A stretch of DNA of 64,000 bases from Tenggerimyces flavus (GTDB taxonomy: Bacteria > Actinomycetota > Actinomycetes > Propionibacteriales > Actinopolymorphaceae): the NCBI RefSeq assembly GCF_016907715.1, contig NZ_JAFBCM010000001.1, positions 4,030,001 to 4,094,000 of the forward strand. Direction: 5' to 3'. Within the stretch, counting starts at the first letter, position 1; every line of letters starts with the position of its first letter. The notes beneath the pieces were generated by a model, which was not told the origin of the DNA, did not search any database, and saw only the letters and a program-made list of their open reading frames with translations. The position numbers and the translations under genes were made by a program. Shown piece by piece: positions 34,186-42,644 of this stretch.

Positions 34186-34863
34186 TCAGCTGCTGCTTGC
34201 TCCGCCGGCGACCGCGACGCTGACGATCACCGCGGTGGTCGCGGCCTGGACGGCTTCGACGGCCTTGCGGACCGCTTCGGCAGCCCAGGCGCTCTCTGCG
34301 ATCTCCTTGGCCCGTTTGCGAACCGCGCGGCGGTCCGGCGCGTCGACGACCTTCTGCACCGAGTCGATCGCGGAGAGCATCGCGATGAGCGCGGCCGTCC
34401 GCGGGTCGGGCTCCTTGCCGAGCAGCAGCGCGGCGTCCAGCTTGGAACGGACCTCCGCTTCGGCTGCGGCGTCGGCCGCCGGCCACCGCGTGGTCGGGAA
34501 CAGCCCGAGCACCTTCTCCTCGCGGCGTTCGAGCACGCCGCGGTCGGCCAGCCGGTCGAGCAGCCGGTCGCGGAGGTTCTTGGCCAACGCGCCAAGGACG
34601 TTCTGCGGCTTGCGGCCTTCCTTGTCGTCGATGATCTCGAGGGCTCCGTCCAGAACGTCGTCGCCGAACGGCGACCTGTCCCGGACGACCAGGCGGCCCT
34701 TGCGCTCCGTGTCGTTCTCGCCGGCGATGTCGACGCGGCCGGCCATTGCGAGCTCGATGAGCACCGCACCCGCGAGCGCGTGGTCGACCTTCGTGCGCTC
34801 GACGACCGCCTTGCCGGTGGCGTCGGCGTACAGGAGCAACAGCAGGTCTTCGGCGATGATCAT
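34186..34863 (-). CDS. GPP34 (GOLPH3-like) family protein
   Basis: A 225-residue protein of the GPP34 family. The start is IIAEDLLLLLYADATGKAV, followed by HALAGAVLIELAMAGRVDIAG, LRDRLLDRLADRGVLERREEKVLGLFPTTRWPAAD and a hydrophobic Ala/Val-rich C-terminus. In eukaryotes GOLPH3 binds phosphatidylinositol-4-phosphate at the Golgi. In actinomycetes the family is common, soluble and of unknown role, possibly membrane-associated. ATG 34863 is used because the longer frame reaches into the neighbouring promoter. It is upstream of arfB and divergent from the aldo-keto reductase gene. Confidence 0.88.
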   Translation of the reverse strand: MIIAEDLLLLLYADATGKAVVERTKVDHALAGAVLIELAMAGRVDIAGENDTERKGRLVVRDRSPFGDDVLDGALEIIDDKEGRKPQNVLGALAKNLRDRLLDRLADRGVLERREEKVLGLFPTTRWPAADAAAEAEVRSKLDAALLLGKEPDPRTAALIAMLSAIDSVQKVVDAPDRRAVRKRAKEIAESAWAAEAVRKAVEAVQAATTAVIVSVAVAGGASSS

Positions 34864-34921
34864 GTGTCCAGGATAGGGCGCCGCCAGTGGACCGTCGCGC
34901 TGGCGTGGAAGACTCACGGGC

Positions 34922-35947
34922 ATGGCATATCTCGCTGCGGACGACCGCTATGACCGGATTCAGTACCGCCGCTCGGGACGTAGCGGCCTGAACCTGCCGG
35001 CCGTTTCCCTCGGACTGTGGCACAACTTCGGCGACGACTTCCCGTTGGAGCGGCAGCGCTCGATCCTCCGCCGGGCTTTCGACCTCGGCATCACGCACTT
35101 CGACCTCGCCAACAACTACGGCCCTCCGGCGGGCTCGGCCGAGCTGAACTTCGGCAAGCTGTTCCGCGAGGACTTCGTTCCCTACCGGGACGAACTGGTG
35201 ATCTCGACCAAGGCGGGCTACTACATGTGGCCCGGCCCGTACGGCGAGTGGGGCTCGCGGAAGTACGTGCTCGGCAGCCTCGACCAGAGTCTGAAGCGGA
35301 TGGGCGTGGACTACGTCGACATCTTCTACTCGCACCGGTTCGACCCGGACACGCCGCTCGAGGAGACGATGGGCGCGCTGGATACGGCCGTTCGCTCCGG
35401 GAAAGCGCTTTATGCCGGCATTTCGTCGTACTCGCCCGAGGCCACCAGGCAGGCTGTGGCGATCCTGCGCGAGCTGGGTACGCCGTTGCTCATCCACCAG
35501 CCGTCGTACTCGATGCTGAACCGCTGGATCGAGGAGGCGCTGCTCGACGTGCTCGGTGACGAGGGCGTGGGTTGCATCGCGTTCTCCCCGCTGGCACAGG
35601 GGATGCTGACCTCGAAGTACCTGAACGGCATCCCCGACGACTCGCGTGCGGCGCAGGGCAAGTCGCTCAACCCGGACCAGCTGAACGAGAAGAACCTCGC
35701 GCACATCCGGGCGCTGAACGGGATCGCCGAGCGGCGCGGCCAGACGCTGGCGCAGCTGGCGCTGTCCTGGGCACTGCGCGACTCGCGCGTGACCTCGGTG
35801 CTGATCGGCGCGAGCAGCGTGGAGCAGCTGCAGGACAACGTCGCGGCGCTGGACGGTCCGGCGTTCACCGACTCCGAGCTGGAGGAGATCGACCAGCACG
35901 CGGTCGAGGCGGGCATCAACATCTGGAAGAAGTCCAGCCACGGCTGA
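34922..35947 (+). CDS. aldo-keto reductase, L-glyceraldehyde-3-phosphate reductase type
   Basis: A 341-residue TIM-barrel NADPH-dependent reductase most like YghZ/Gpr. The N-terminus YDRIQYRRSGRSGLNLPAVSLGLWHNFGD is typical of that group. The catalytic tetrad can be seen: Asp in HFDLANNYGPPAGSAE with Tyr in the same segment, Lys in ISTKAGYYMWPGPYGEWGSR, and His in DIFYSHRFDP. The coenzyme-binding end has SVLIGASSVEQLQDNVAAL. YghZ detoxifies L-glyceraldehyde-3-phosphate and methylglyoxal in E. coli; the same is plausible here. A structured inverted repeat follows the stop. Confidence 0.9.
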   Translation: MAYLAADDRYDRIQYRRSGRSGLNLPAVSLGLWHNFGDDFPLERQRSILRRAFDLGITHFDLANNYGPPAGSAELNFGKLFREDFVPYRDELVISTKAGYYMWPGPYGEWGSRKYVLGSLDQSLKRMGVDYVDIFYSHRFDPDTPLEETMGALDTAVRSGKALYAGISSYSPEATRQAVAILRELGTPLLIHQPSYSMLNRWIEEALLDVLGDEGVGCIAFSPLAQGMLTSKYLNGIPDDSRAAQGKSLNPDQLNEKNLAHIRALNGIAERRGQTLAQLALSWALRDSRVTSVLIGASSVEQLQDNVAALDGPAFTDSELEEIDQHAVEAGINIWKKSSHG

Positions 35948-35963
35948 CCGTCCCCAAGCACCA

Positions 35964-36036
35964 CGACTTCCCTAACCCAACCGGGGTTTACCACGTGGCA
36001 AAGCCACCCCAAACCCCATCCTGGCAAGGGAAGTCG
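35964..36036. terminator. structured inverted repeat after the aldo-keto reductase gene
   Basis: Arms CGACTTCCCT (35964-35973) and AGGGAAGTCG (36027-36036) are perfectly complementary and enclose 53 bases with further short inverted repeats (for example CCACGTGG at 35991-35998). It lies 16 bases past the stop at 35947. It may be a terminator or a mobile repeat; no U-run follows. Confidence 0.5.
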
Positions 36037-36090
36037 CGGGACCTGTGGAAACTGGGGACGGTGGGACGCCTTCGGGTGCAGAGTCCGAGA

Positions 36091-36894
36091 ATGAACGTGA
36101 GACGGCTCGTCGTCTTCTTCAGCTTGGCGCTGGCGCTCACCTGGGTCGTCTGGGTGCCGCGAGCGCTGGCTTCGCACGGGATCGTTCGAGGGGCGGTCGC
36201 CGACCTGGCGACCGCCCTCGGTCTGTACTGGTCCTGGATGCCCGCCATCGCGGCACTGCTCACCGCGGCGTTGGTGGGTGGGCGTGCCGAGGTGCGGGCG
36301 TGGCTCGGTCGGCTGGGTAGGTGGCGGGTCGGACCGCAGTGGTACGCCATCGCGCTGCTCGGGCCTGCCGCGTTCGCCCTGCTCGTCGGCGGGATCGCGG
36401 CCGCCCTCGGGCTCGGTGACCTGTGGCCCCGCGCGCTCGACAGTGGTGTGGCGGCGATCGGCTTCTTCGCTGTTCTGCTGCTGACCGACGGCCTCGGTGA
36501 GGAGACCGGCTGGCGGGGGTACGCGCTGCCGGCGCTGCTGGAACGCCACTGGGCGCTGGTCGCGAGCCTGATCCTGGGCGTGTTCTGGGCCGTCTGGCAC
36601 CTGCCGTTGTGGATCACCGCGGGGTCGGCGCTGGATGGCAGCCCCTGGCTGTTCCACCTCGTCGACCTCCCAGCGACCTCGATCCTCTACACCTGGCTGT
36701 TCCTGCGCAGCCGGGAGAGCGTGCCGGTCGCCATCGTCCTGCACGCCTCCATCAACCTCTGGGTCGCCGCGCCCACCGGAACGGCGGCTCAGCTGGCCCT
36801 CGTTCTCGGCCTGAAGCTCGCGCTGGTGGCCGTCGCGATCGCGACCGGCCTCGCGCCGCGATCGTCCCACCTGACGAGAACCGCGTCTGGATAG
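36091..36894 (+). CDS. CPBP-family intramembrane metalloprotease
   Basis: A 267-residue membrane protein with about eight hydrophobic helices. The three CAAX-protease/bacteriocin-processing motifs are present: LGEETGWRGYALPALL (Glu137-Glu138 with Arg), VFWAVWHLPLW (His170) and VLHASINLW (second His). These residues form the metal site in the Rce1-like family. The bacterial members process peptides or act in bacteriocin immunity, and most have no known substrate. It starts at ATG 36091, with no strong ribosome-binding site, and lies 47 bp upstream of metN. Confidence 0.88.
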   Translation: MNVRRLVVFFSLALALTWVVWVPRALASHGIVRGAVADLATALGLYWSWMPAIAALLTAALVGGRAEVRAWLGRLGRWRVGPQWYAIALLGPAAFALLVGGIAAALGLGDLWPRALDSGVAAIGFFAVLLLTDGLGEETGWRGYALPALLERHWALVASLILGVFWAVWHLPLWITAGSALDGSPWLFHLVDLPATSILYTWLFLRSRESVPVAIVLHASINLWVAAPTGTAAQLALVLGLKLALVAVAIATGLAPRSSHLTRTASG

Positions 36895-36941
36895 CGAGAC
36901 CCGCGTTTGGCTGCTTCCGGACAGGCTGGTTCACTACCTCG

Positions 36942-37934
36942 GTGATCGAGCTGGACGATCTTCGCAAGACGTACCACCTCCCCGGGAGGGACGTGGTCGC
37001 GCTCGCCGGCGTCGATCTCGAGGTCGCGCCGGGCGAGGTGTACGGCGTCGTCGGCGAGAGCGGTGCCGGCAAGTCCACGTTGCTCCGCTGCGTCAACCTG
37101 CTCGAGCGCCCCGACACCGGCACGGTCACCGTCGCCGGACAGGAGCTCACGTCGCTGCGCGGTGAGGAGCTTCGCAAAGCCCGCCAGCAGATCGGCATGA
37201 TCTTCCAGCACTTCGAGCTGCTCGCCCAGCGTACGGTCGCCGCGAACGTCGCGCTCCCGCTCGAGCTCGCCGGCGTGAAGCGACGCAAGCGCGACCTGCG
37301 CGTCGACGAGCTGCTCGACCTCGTCGGCCTCGCGGACAAGGCCGCGGCGTATCCCGCTCAGCTCTCCGGCGGCCAGAAGCAGCGCGTCGGCATCGCCCGC
37401 GCGCTCGCCGCCGGTCCCGCGGTCATGCTGTGCGACGAGGCGACCAGCGCGCTCGACCCCGACACGACCCGTTCGATCCTCGGGCTGCTCCGCGACATCA
37501 CCAGCCGCCTCGGCGTCACTGTGTTGTTGATCACGCACGAGTACGAGGTCGTCAAGAGCGTCTGCGACTCCGTCGCGCTGCTCAAGGACGGCAAGGTCGT
37601 CGAGAAGGGCCCGATCGCGTCGCTGCTCTCGACGCCGAACTCCGTACTGGCGCACGCCCTGCTGCCACGCCTCCCGGTCGCCGAGCCCGCGACGAACGGG
37701 GGAGTGATCGCCGACCTCACGTTCCTCGGCGAGGCCGCGAACCGGCCGGTGATCACCGAGACCGCGCGCACGTTCGACATCGACATCAGCGTGGTCGCCG
37801 GCGCTCTCGAGTCGCTCGCCGGCCTGCGCGTCGGGCGGCTGCGGGTCGAGCTGCTCGGCGCCGCCGAGGCCTGCGATGGCGCGCTCAAGCGATTCGGCGA
37901 GCTCGAGCTCGCGCCGGAGGTGCACCGGGTATGA
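36942..37934 (+). CDS. metN: methionine ABC transporter ATP-binding protein MetN
   Basis: A 330-residue ATPase subunit of a methionine-uptake transporter. It has Walker A GESGAGKST (38-46), signature LSGGQKQRVGIARAL (from 141), Walker B MLCDEATSALDP (from 162), the H-loop LITHEYE, and a C-terminal NIL domain (VITETARTFDIDISVVAGALE) that binds methionine and gives feedback inhibition. The start is GTG 36942. Only 47 bp separate it from the protease gene, and I see no SAM-responsive riboswitch there. metI overlaps its stop by ATGA, and metQ follows. Confidence 0.92.
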   Translation: MIELDDLRKTYHLPGRDVVALAGVDLEVAPGEVYGVVGESGAGKSTLLRCVNLLERPDTGTVTVAGQELTSLRGEELRKARQQIGMIFQHFELLAQRTVAANVALPLELAGVKRRKRDLRVDELLDLVGLADKAAAYPAQLSGGQKQRVGIARALAAGPAVMLCDEATSALDPDTTRSILGLLRDITSRLGVTVLLITHEYEVVKSVCDSVALLKDGKVVEKGPIASLLSTPNSVLAHALLPRLPVAEPATNGGVIADLTFLGEAANRPVITETARTFDIDISVVAGALESLAGLRVGRLRVELLGAAEACDGALKRFGELELAPEVHRV

Positions 37935-38590
37935 ACGACTGGCAGAGCCTCGTTCCCGAGCTCCTCGACGCGACCGTCGACACCCTCTACATGGTCGGCC
38001 TCGCGTCGGTCGTCACGATCGTCGGCGGGCTGCCGCTCGGCGTTCTCCTGCTGCTGACCGACAAGGGCGGGCTGCTCGCCGCGCCCAAAGCGCAGCGCGT
38101 GCTCGGCGCGGTCGTGAACGTGGGGCGTTCGCTGCCGTTCATCGTGCTGCTCGTCGCGGTGATCCCGTTCACCCGCTTGGTCGTCGGCACCACGATCGGC
38201 AGCACGGCGGCGATCGTTCCGCTGTCGCTGGGCGCGATCCCGTTCTTCGCCCGTCTCGTGGAGACCTCGCTGCGCGACGTCGACCGCGGCCTGGTCGAGG
38301 CGGCGCTCGCGATGGGTGCGCGGACGCGCGACGTCGTGGGAACAGTCTATTTGCGTGAGACGTTGCCAAGTCTTGTGTCCGGACTCACGATCACGATCGT
38401 CGCGCTCATCGGCTACAGCGCGATGGCGGGCGTCGTCGGTGGCGGGGGACTGGGCGACCTGGCGATCCGGTACGGCTACCAGCGGTTCGAGACCGACGTC
38501 ATGGTGGCCACCGTGGTCCTCCTCATCGTGATGGTCCAGCTCGTACAGATGGCCGGCGACACGATCGCCCGCCGGCTGGACCATCGCTGA
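37931..38590 (+). CDS. metI: methionine ABC transporter permease MetI
   Basis: A 219-residue permease with five transmembrane helices. The start MNDWQSLVPELLDATVDTLYMVGLAS is typical of MetI. The ATPase-coupling EAA loop is VEAALAMGARTRDVVGTVYLRETLPSLVSG, shown here as EAALAMGA followed by the LRETLPSL part. It forms a homodimer that works with MetN and MetQ. Its ATG overlaps the metN stop (37931-37934), giving translational coupling. metQ begins 25 bp downstream. Confidence 0.93.
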   Translation: MNDWQSLVPELLDATVDTLYMVGLASVVTIVGGLPLGVLLLLTDKGGLLAAPKAQRVLGAVVNVGRSLPFIVLLVAVIPFTRLVVGTTIGSTAAIVPLSLGAIPFFARLVETSLRDVDRGLVEAALAMGARTRDVVGTVYLRETLPSLVSGLTITIVALIGYSAMAGVVGGGGLGDLAIRYGYQRFETDVMVATVVLLIVMVQLVQMAGDTIARRLDHR

Positions 38591-38615
38591 AACAGCAAGG
38601 AAGGAAATCCCTCAG

Positions 38616-39431
38616 ATGCGCAAGCTCTGGTTGACACTGTCTGCCCTCGTTCTCGCGGTCGGCCTGGCCGCGTGCGGCAGCAACGGCGGGGAGGCGGCAG
38701 ATCCCGAGGCCCCGTTGAAGGTCGGAGTGAACCCGGTGCCGCACGCCGAGATCCTCAAGTACGTCAAGGACAACCTCGCGGAGAAGGCCGGGCTGGAGAT
38801 CGAGATCGTCGAGTTCAACGACTACGTGCAGCCCAACGTCGCGTTGAAGGAAGCCAAGCTCGACGCGAACTACTTCCAGCACGTCCCGTACCTCGAGGAG
38901 GAGATCAAGCAGAAGGGGTACGAGTTCACGTTCGTCGCTCCCGTGCACATCGAGCCGCTCGGCCTGTACTCCCGTTCGGTCAAGGACGTGGGCGCTCTGC
39001 CGGCTGGTGCCGAGGTCGCGATCCCGAACGACGCGACGAACGGTGGGCGCGCGCTCAACCTGCTGGCGAAGAACGGCCTGCTGACGTTGAAGGACGGCGC
39101 GGGAACCGCCGCGACGCAGCGCGACATCACCGCGAACCCGAAGGACCTGAAGATCCACGAGCTCGAGGCCGCGCAGCTGCCCCGTTCGCTGGAGGACGTC
39201 GGCGCCGCGGTCGTGAACGGCAACTACGCGATCGAGGCGGGCCTGAAGCCGGCTTCCGACTCGTTGGTGCTGGAGGACGGCAAGGACAACCCGTACGCGA
39301 ACGGGCTGGTCGTCCGTACCGGCGACGAGAAGGACCCGCGGATCACCAAGCTCGTGTCGCTGCTGCAGTCTCCCGAGGTGAAGAAGTTCATCGAGGAGAA
39401 GTACGCGGGCGGCGTGCTGCCGGCGTTCTAG
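38616..39431 (+). CDS. metQ: methionine-binding lipoprotein MetQ
   Basis: A 271-residue substrate-binding lipoprotein (NlpA family). The signal peptide ends in the lipobox LAACGSN, with the modified Cys at residue 20. The mature protein shows the family segments LKVGVNPVPHAEILKYVKDN, EFNDYVQPNVALKEAKLDANYFQH and AVVNGNYAIEAGLKPASD. AAGGAAGG upstream supports ATG 38616. It delivers D- or L-methionine, or a related amino acid, to MetI. It is the last metNIQ gene. Confidence 0.93.
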   Translation: MRKLWLTLSALVLAVGLAACGSNGGEAADPEAPLKVGVNPVPHAEILKYVKDNLAEKAGLEIEIVEFNDYVQPNVALKEAKLDANYFQHVPYLEEEIKQKGYEFTFVAPVHIEPLGLYSRSVKDVGALPAGAEVAIPNDATNGGRALNLLAKNGLLTLKDGAGTAATQRDITANPKDLKIHELEAAQLPRSLEDVGAAVVNGNYAIEAGLKPASDSLVLEDGKDNPYANGLVVRTGDEKDPRITKLVSLLQSPEVKKFIEEKYAGGVLPAF

Positions 39432-39517
39432 GGGAAGAGTCAGGGATCGTCCCGGAACCCGTCGGACGGTGCCGGTCGTAGAGTTGGTACGCACCCAAGG
39501 AACGGGAGGAGGTCGAC

Positions 39518-39670
39518 ATGCTGCTCAAGATCCTGCTGATCATTGCCGCCATCTGGCTGGTCTTCGCTGTGCTGGGCTTCCTCATCAAGGGAGCGCTCGT
39601 ACTCGGGGTCATCGCCCTGATCCTGTTCGGTGCCACCAGCGCGTGGGCGTGGGTCAAGCGCAACGCGTAA
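39518..39670 (+). CDS. 50-residue small membrane protein
   Basis: A short gene from ATG 39518 to TAA 39668-39670, preceded by the strong site GGGAGGAGG at 39504-39512. The product begins MLLKILLIIAAIWLVFAVLG, continues through a second hydrophobic run (ALVLGVIALILFGAT) and ends AWVKRNA, so it has one long or two short transmembrane helices. Similar hydrophobic mini-proteins are frequent in actinobacteria; none that I know has an assigned role. It is followed by a strong intrinsic terminator, which supports its being expressed. Confidence 0.8.
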   Translation: MLLKILLIIAAIWLVFAVLGFLIKGALVLGVIALILFGATSAWAWVKRNA

Positions 39671-39688
39671 ACATCTTTCAGCATTGAC

Positions 39689-39724
39689 GATCGGCCGCGA
39701 CAAAGTGTCGCGGCCGATCTTTTA
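39689..39724 (+). terminator. strong Rho-independent terminator
   Basis: A perfect 14-bp stem, GATCGGCCGCGACA (39689-39702) and TGTCGCGGCCGATC (39706-39719), with loop AAG, followed by TTTT at 39720-39723. It lies 18 bases after the small membrane protein gene and should end the transcript of metNIQ and/or that gene. It is the clearest intrinsic terminator in the window. Confidence 0.9.
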
Positions 39725-39812
39725 CGTTCGACTGCGTTCGACGATGGGCCTTCCCTAGCCTCTGTCGGGTCGCGGAACTTCCCGACCCATTCCTGAGGGG
39801 GAAATCCCACCT

Positions 39813-40298
39813 ATGCCTTACCGACGTGTGTCCAAAATCTCGTTCGCCGCGGCCCTTGTCGCAGCCCTCGGCTTCAGCGTGCTCACCGCGACCGAGGCCA
39901 GTGCGGGCAACCCGTTGCAGTTCGGGCACATCCAGTACAACTCGCCCGGCACCGACAACACGAAGAACCTGAACGGCGAGTACGTCGTCATCAAGAACAC
40001 CGGCAGCTACGCGATCAACCTGAAGGGCATGCGAGTCGCGGACGCGGTGGGGCACACGTACGTTTTCCCGTCGTTCGTCGTCGCCAGCAAGCGCGCCGTC
40101 ACGCTGCACACGGGCAAGGGCACGAACCGGCCGGGACACCTGTACTGGAACTCCGGCTGGCACATCTGGAACAACGCCAAGCCCGGCGACGTCGCGCGGC
40201 TGAAGTACCCGTCGCCGTCCAAGGCGATCTCGGACACGTGCTCGTGGCCGGGGGACAACTCCAAGCAGCAGCCGGGCTACGTGGTCTGCAAGCCCTAG
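39813..40298 (+). CDS. secreted lamin-tail-domain (LTD) protein
   Basis: A 161-residue protein with a Sec signal peptide (FAAALVAALGFSVLTATEASA, cleavage near residue 31) and one lamin-tail domain: LQFGHIQYNSPGTDNTKNLN, GEYVVIKNTGSYAINLKGMRVADAVGHTYVFP, then LYWNSGWHIWNNAKPGDVARL. The Ig-like LTD is found in secreted bacterial proteins, often with nucleases or adhesins; a single-domain version may bind surface polymers or DNA. Two cysteines (DTCSWPG and VVCKP) could pair. AGGGGGAAA upstream supports the ATG. Confidence 0.87.
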   Translation: MPYRRVSKISFAAALVAALGFSVLTATEASAGNPLQFGHIQYNSPGTDNTKNLNGEYVVIKNTGSYAINLKGMRVADAVGHTYVFPSFVVASKRAVTLHTGKGTNRPGHLYWNSGWHIWNNAKPGDVARLKYPSPSKAISDTCSWPGDNSKQQPGYVVCKP

Positions 40299-40486
40299 CC
40301 TCGGGATTTCGGGTGTTGGTGGACGACTTCGGCGCGTGAAAGCCGGGCATGTCTGTCCTGCTGGGGAGGCTTGGGGTGGCGACGCCTGGAGTGAGCTGAG
40401 CGGGAAGGCGCTCCGTAGGTGAAGCGTGTCGTGGTCGCCTTACCCGGCCAGTGGCCGCCCTACCTGGCGTCCACCCCACGTAAAGC

Positions 40487-40518
40487 GGCCAATGACCATG
40501 TAAACATGATCATTAGCC
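40487..40518 (-). repeat. hairpin related to the 75-bp element; possible PfkB-gene terminator
   Basis: Arms GGCCAATGACCATGT (40487-40501) and ACATGATCATTAGCC (40504-40518). In a minus-strand transcript all 15 positions pair, two as G-U wobbles. It lies 46 bases after the stop of the PfkB-family gene, which suits a terminator. The ACATGATCAT half matches the right arm of the repeats at 30253 and 42645, so it may be a decayed copy. Confidence 0.5.
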
Positions 40519-40563
40519 CCAGGCGGGGGCGGTCCGGGCCGACGGTCGGACGAAAGAACGAGG

Positions 40564-41718
40564 CTAGGGCGCGATCTCGCCGGTCTGGAAGCCGATCGTG
40601 GCGGTGGCCCTGCGTACGGCACCGACGGGGGTCTGCGGGACGACGTCGTCGAGGAACGCGTACTGCCTCGCCACGTGCCCGAGACCGGGCACCCGCTTGG
40701 CCACCTGCCACCACGCGGCGATGTCGGCCCAGCCCGGCGCCGACAGCGAGCCGCCGAAGTGCTGCACCGACAGCGCGGCGCAGAGGTTGGCGAACCTCAG
40801 GCGGTGTAGCAGCGGCCACCCGGCGAGCGTCGAGGTGACGAACCCGGCGGCGAACACGTCGCCGGCGCCGGTGACGTCGAGCGCCTCGACCGGGAGGGCC
40901 GGGACGTCGACCTCCTCACCCGTCGTGGTGTCGATCGCCACCGCGCCCTCGCTGCCCCGGGTGATGACGGCGACGGGGACGTGCTTGGCGAGCTCGTGCA
41001 GGGCATCCTGCGGTGAGTCCGTACGGGTGTAGTGCATGGCCTCGGTCGCGTTCGGAAGGAAGACGTCGCAGACCTGCAGCCGGTCGAGGACCTCGGGTCG
41101 CCACTGCTCGGTCGGGTCCCAGCCGATGTCGGCGAAGACCAGGGCGCCTTCGGAGTGGGCTTTGGCGGCCCAGTTCTCGGTCTCGTGGTCGAGGTCGACG
41201 AAGCACGCCCTCGTCTTCGGCGTACCCGGCTGGCTGCTCGCGATCATGTCGTCGGCGGGGACCGGCGGCTCGTGCGCGTGCGTGACCATGCTGCGGTCGG
41301 ACTCGTACGCGAGGCTGATCGTGACGGGGGAGTGCCACTGCGGGAAGCGGCGCGAGGTGGACAGGTCGACGCCCTCCTGCTCGGCGAGCGTGCGCCAGCA
41401 GAAGTCGCCGTACACGTCCGCCCCGAACGCCGCGGCGAGGCTCGTCCTGAGGCCCAGCCTGGCTAGCGCGATGGCCAGATTGGCGATGCCACCGGGGCTC
41501 GAGCCCATGCCGGAGGTATAGATCTCGGTCCCCGCGGCGGGTGGGGAGGCGAGCCCAGTGAAGATGATGTCGAGGAAGACCTTGCCGGACAGGAAGACAT
41601 CGAACGGCGGATCGTCCGCGGTGCGTCTCGCGACGAGCGGATCGTGCGCCGGGCCTCGACCGACGATGCCGCCGATCTCCCACGGCGTGCTCTTGTTCGA
41701 CTCCTGCCCGTCGGCCAC
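40564..41718 (-). CDS. PfkB-family carbohydrate/nucleoside kinase
   Basis: A 384-residue ribokinase-like enzyme. The N-terminal signature is represented by VFLDIIFTGLASPP and SSPGGIANLAIALARLGLRTSLAAAFG; the C-terminal PfkB motif DVTGAGDVFAAGF holds the catalytic Asp. It phosphorylates a sugar or nucleoside hydroxyl with ATP; the substrate is not clear. A longer N-terminus than ribokinase (about 55 residues) precedes the domain. GTG 41718 is supported by GGGAGG upstream. A hairpin at 41799-41824 insulates it from upstream transcription. Confidence 0.85.
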   Translation of the reverse strand: MADGQESNKSTPWEIGGIVGRGPAHDPLVARRTADDPPFDVFLSGKVFLDIIFTGLASPPAAGTEIYTSGMGSSPGGIANLAIALARLGLRTSLAAAFGADVYGDFCWRTLAEQEGVDLSTSRRFPQWHSPVTISLAYESDRSMVTHAHEPPVPADDMIASSQPGTPKTRACFVDLDHETENWAAKAHSEGALVFADIGWDPTEQWRPEVLDRLQVCDVFLPNATEAMHYTRTDSPQDALHELAKHVPVAVITRGSEGAVAIDTTTGEEVDVPALPVEALDVTGAGDVFAAGFVTSTLAGWPLLHRLRFANLCAALSVQHFGGSLSAPGWADIAAWWQVAKRVPGLGHVARQYAFLDDVVPQTPVGAVRRATATIGFQTGEIAP

Positions 41719-41798
41719 GATTGCTGGCCTCCCTCGTCCGTCCCCGTGCCCCAGCGTCCAGCGCCCTGCTATCCGGCAACGGTAGCCGCATACGACAA

Positions 41799-41824
41799 AT
41801 GGCGCGGAGAGATCTCCGCGCCAT
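41799..41824 (-). terminator. hairpin upstream of the PfkB-family gene
   Basis: A perfect 12-bp stem, ATGGCGCGGAGA (41799-41810) and TCTCCGCGCCAT (41813-41824), followed on the minus strand by TTTGTCG. It resembles the sigma-gene terminator at 42800-42827 in both stem and tail, so it should end a minus-strand transcript. No recognised gene lies directly upstream. Confidence 0.65.
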
Positions 41825-42373
41825 CGCCCATATGGCTGCAGCCGCCTGCCTGTCTTGCGCACGCGGCGTTGAAGCCTGTGAGCACGCCAGTAAGGAGTCT
41901 GGCAGCGAGCCGGAGAGAGGAGTGGACAAACAGATGAAGAGGCAGCGAACGCCCGGCTTCATCCGCACCACAAGAGACCTGGGGAATCCCCACAAGCGAC
42001 CTCAGCACGGCAGCAAACCCCAGCAAGAAGGAACCTCCCCCGGGACACCTGTTCCGGGGGCAGGGGCGGCGCGTGAAAAACAGGTGGCCGGGCCGGGGCG
42101 AGTCAAGGGCCGCTCCGCGGTCGCGAAGCGACGTCGCCCCTCTGCGAAGCCGCCGCGGCGGCCTCGACGCGCCCCGGACCGGCCACCACACTCGGACGCC
42201 GCCACAGACCCGAGAGCACCAAACCCAGAGCAGCGCCGATCGAACACCGCGCCCGAGACCTCCCCGCGACCCAACAGCAGCGGCGAAGAGGATGGCGACG
42301 GGCCATCACCACATCCCCACCGTCGCGCCAATGGAACGCGAAACAGACACGGCTCGAACACCGGCCAGCCGCT

Positions 42374-42445
42374 GGCCGAGCAGGGGTGGGCCGAGCAGGG
42401 GTGGGCCGAGCAGGGGTGGGCCGAGCAGGAGTGGCCGAGCAGGAG
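42374..42445. repeat. 15-bp tandem repeat
   Basis: Four units of GGCCGAGCAGGGGTG (the fourth with one change) followed by a partial fifth. The unit length is a multiple of three, but the surrounding frames do not look coding. A simple minisatellite is the most likely reading. Confidence 0.85.
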
Positions 42446-42493
42446 CAGAGCCCAGAAACGACGAGCAGCGTGGCCCACGAGACCTCCCGAGCA

Positions 42494-42561
42494 CTTTGCC
42501 CACGAAGGGGGCGTTCCGGGGTCACACAGACGGGTAGGAAACGCCCCCTTGATGGGTAAAG
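42494..42561. repeat. long interrupted stem-loop
   Basis: Outer arms CTTTGCCCACG (from 42494) and its partner ending GATGGGTAAAG (to 42561) flank a perfect 11-bp core AAGGGGGCGTT (42505-42515) / AACGCCCCCTT (42540-42550). The pairing CTTT/AAAG, CCCA/TGGG and the core make a 22-base arm with two small internal loops and a 24-base apical loop. It could be a terminator, an RNA structure or the end of a decayed mobile element. Confidence 0.75.
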
Positions 42562-42644
42562 TCACGATGCGGGAAGCCCACAATCGACAAGCGGCGCGGT
42601 CCCGACAAGTCTGAGTGAGTGTCCGCAGGCTCGCCCCGGCCCGG

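Noticed and set aside
36895-36941. SAM riboswitch upstream of metNIQ
   Set aside because: Only 47 bp separate metN from the upstream gene, too short for a known SAM riboswitch, and no matching structure is visible.
42374-42445. CRISPR-like regular repeat
   Set aside because: Units are 15 bp and directly adjacent with no spacers, so this is a simple tandem repeat.
41721-42614. Plus-strand open frame of 297 codons across the desert
   Set aside because: It is rich in Arg, Pro, Gly and Gln, includes a simple tandem repeat and two stem-loops, and has no plausible ribosome-binding site or homologous motif.
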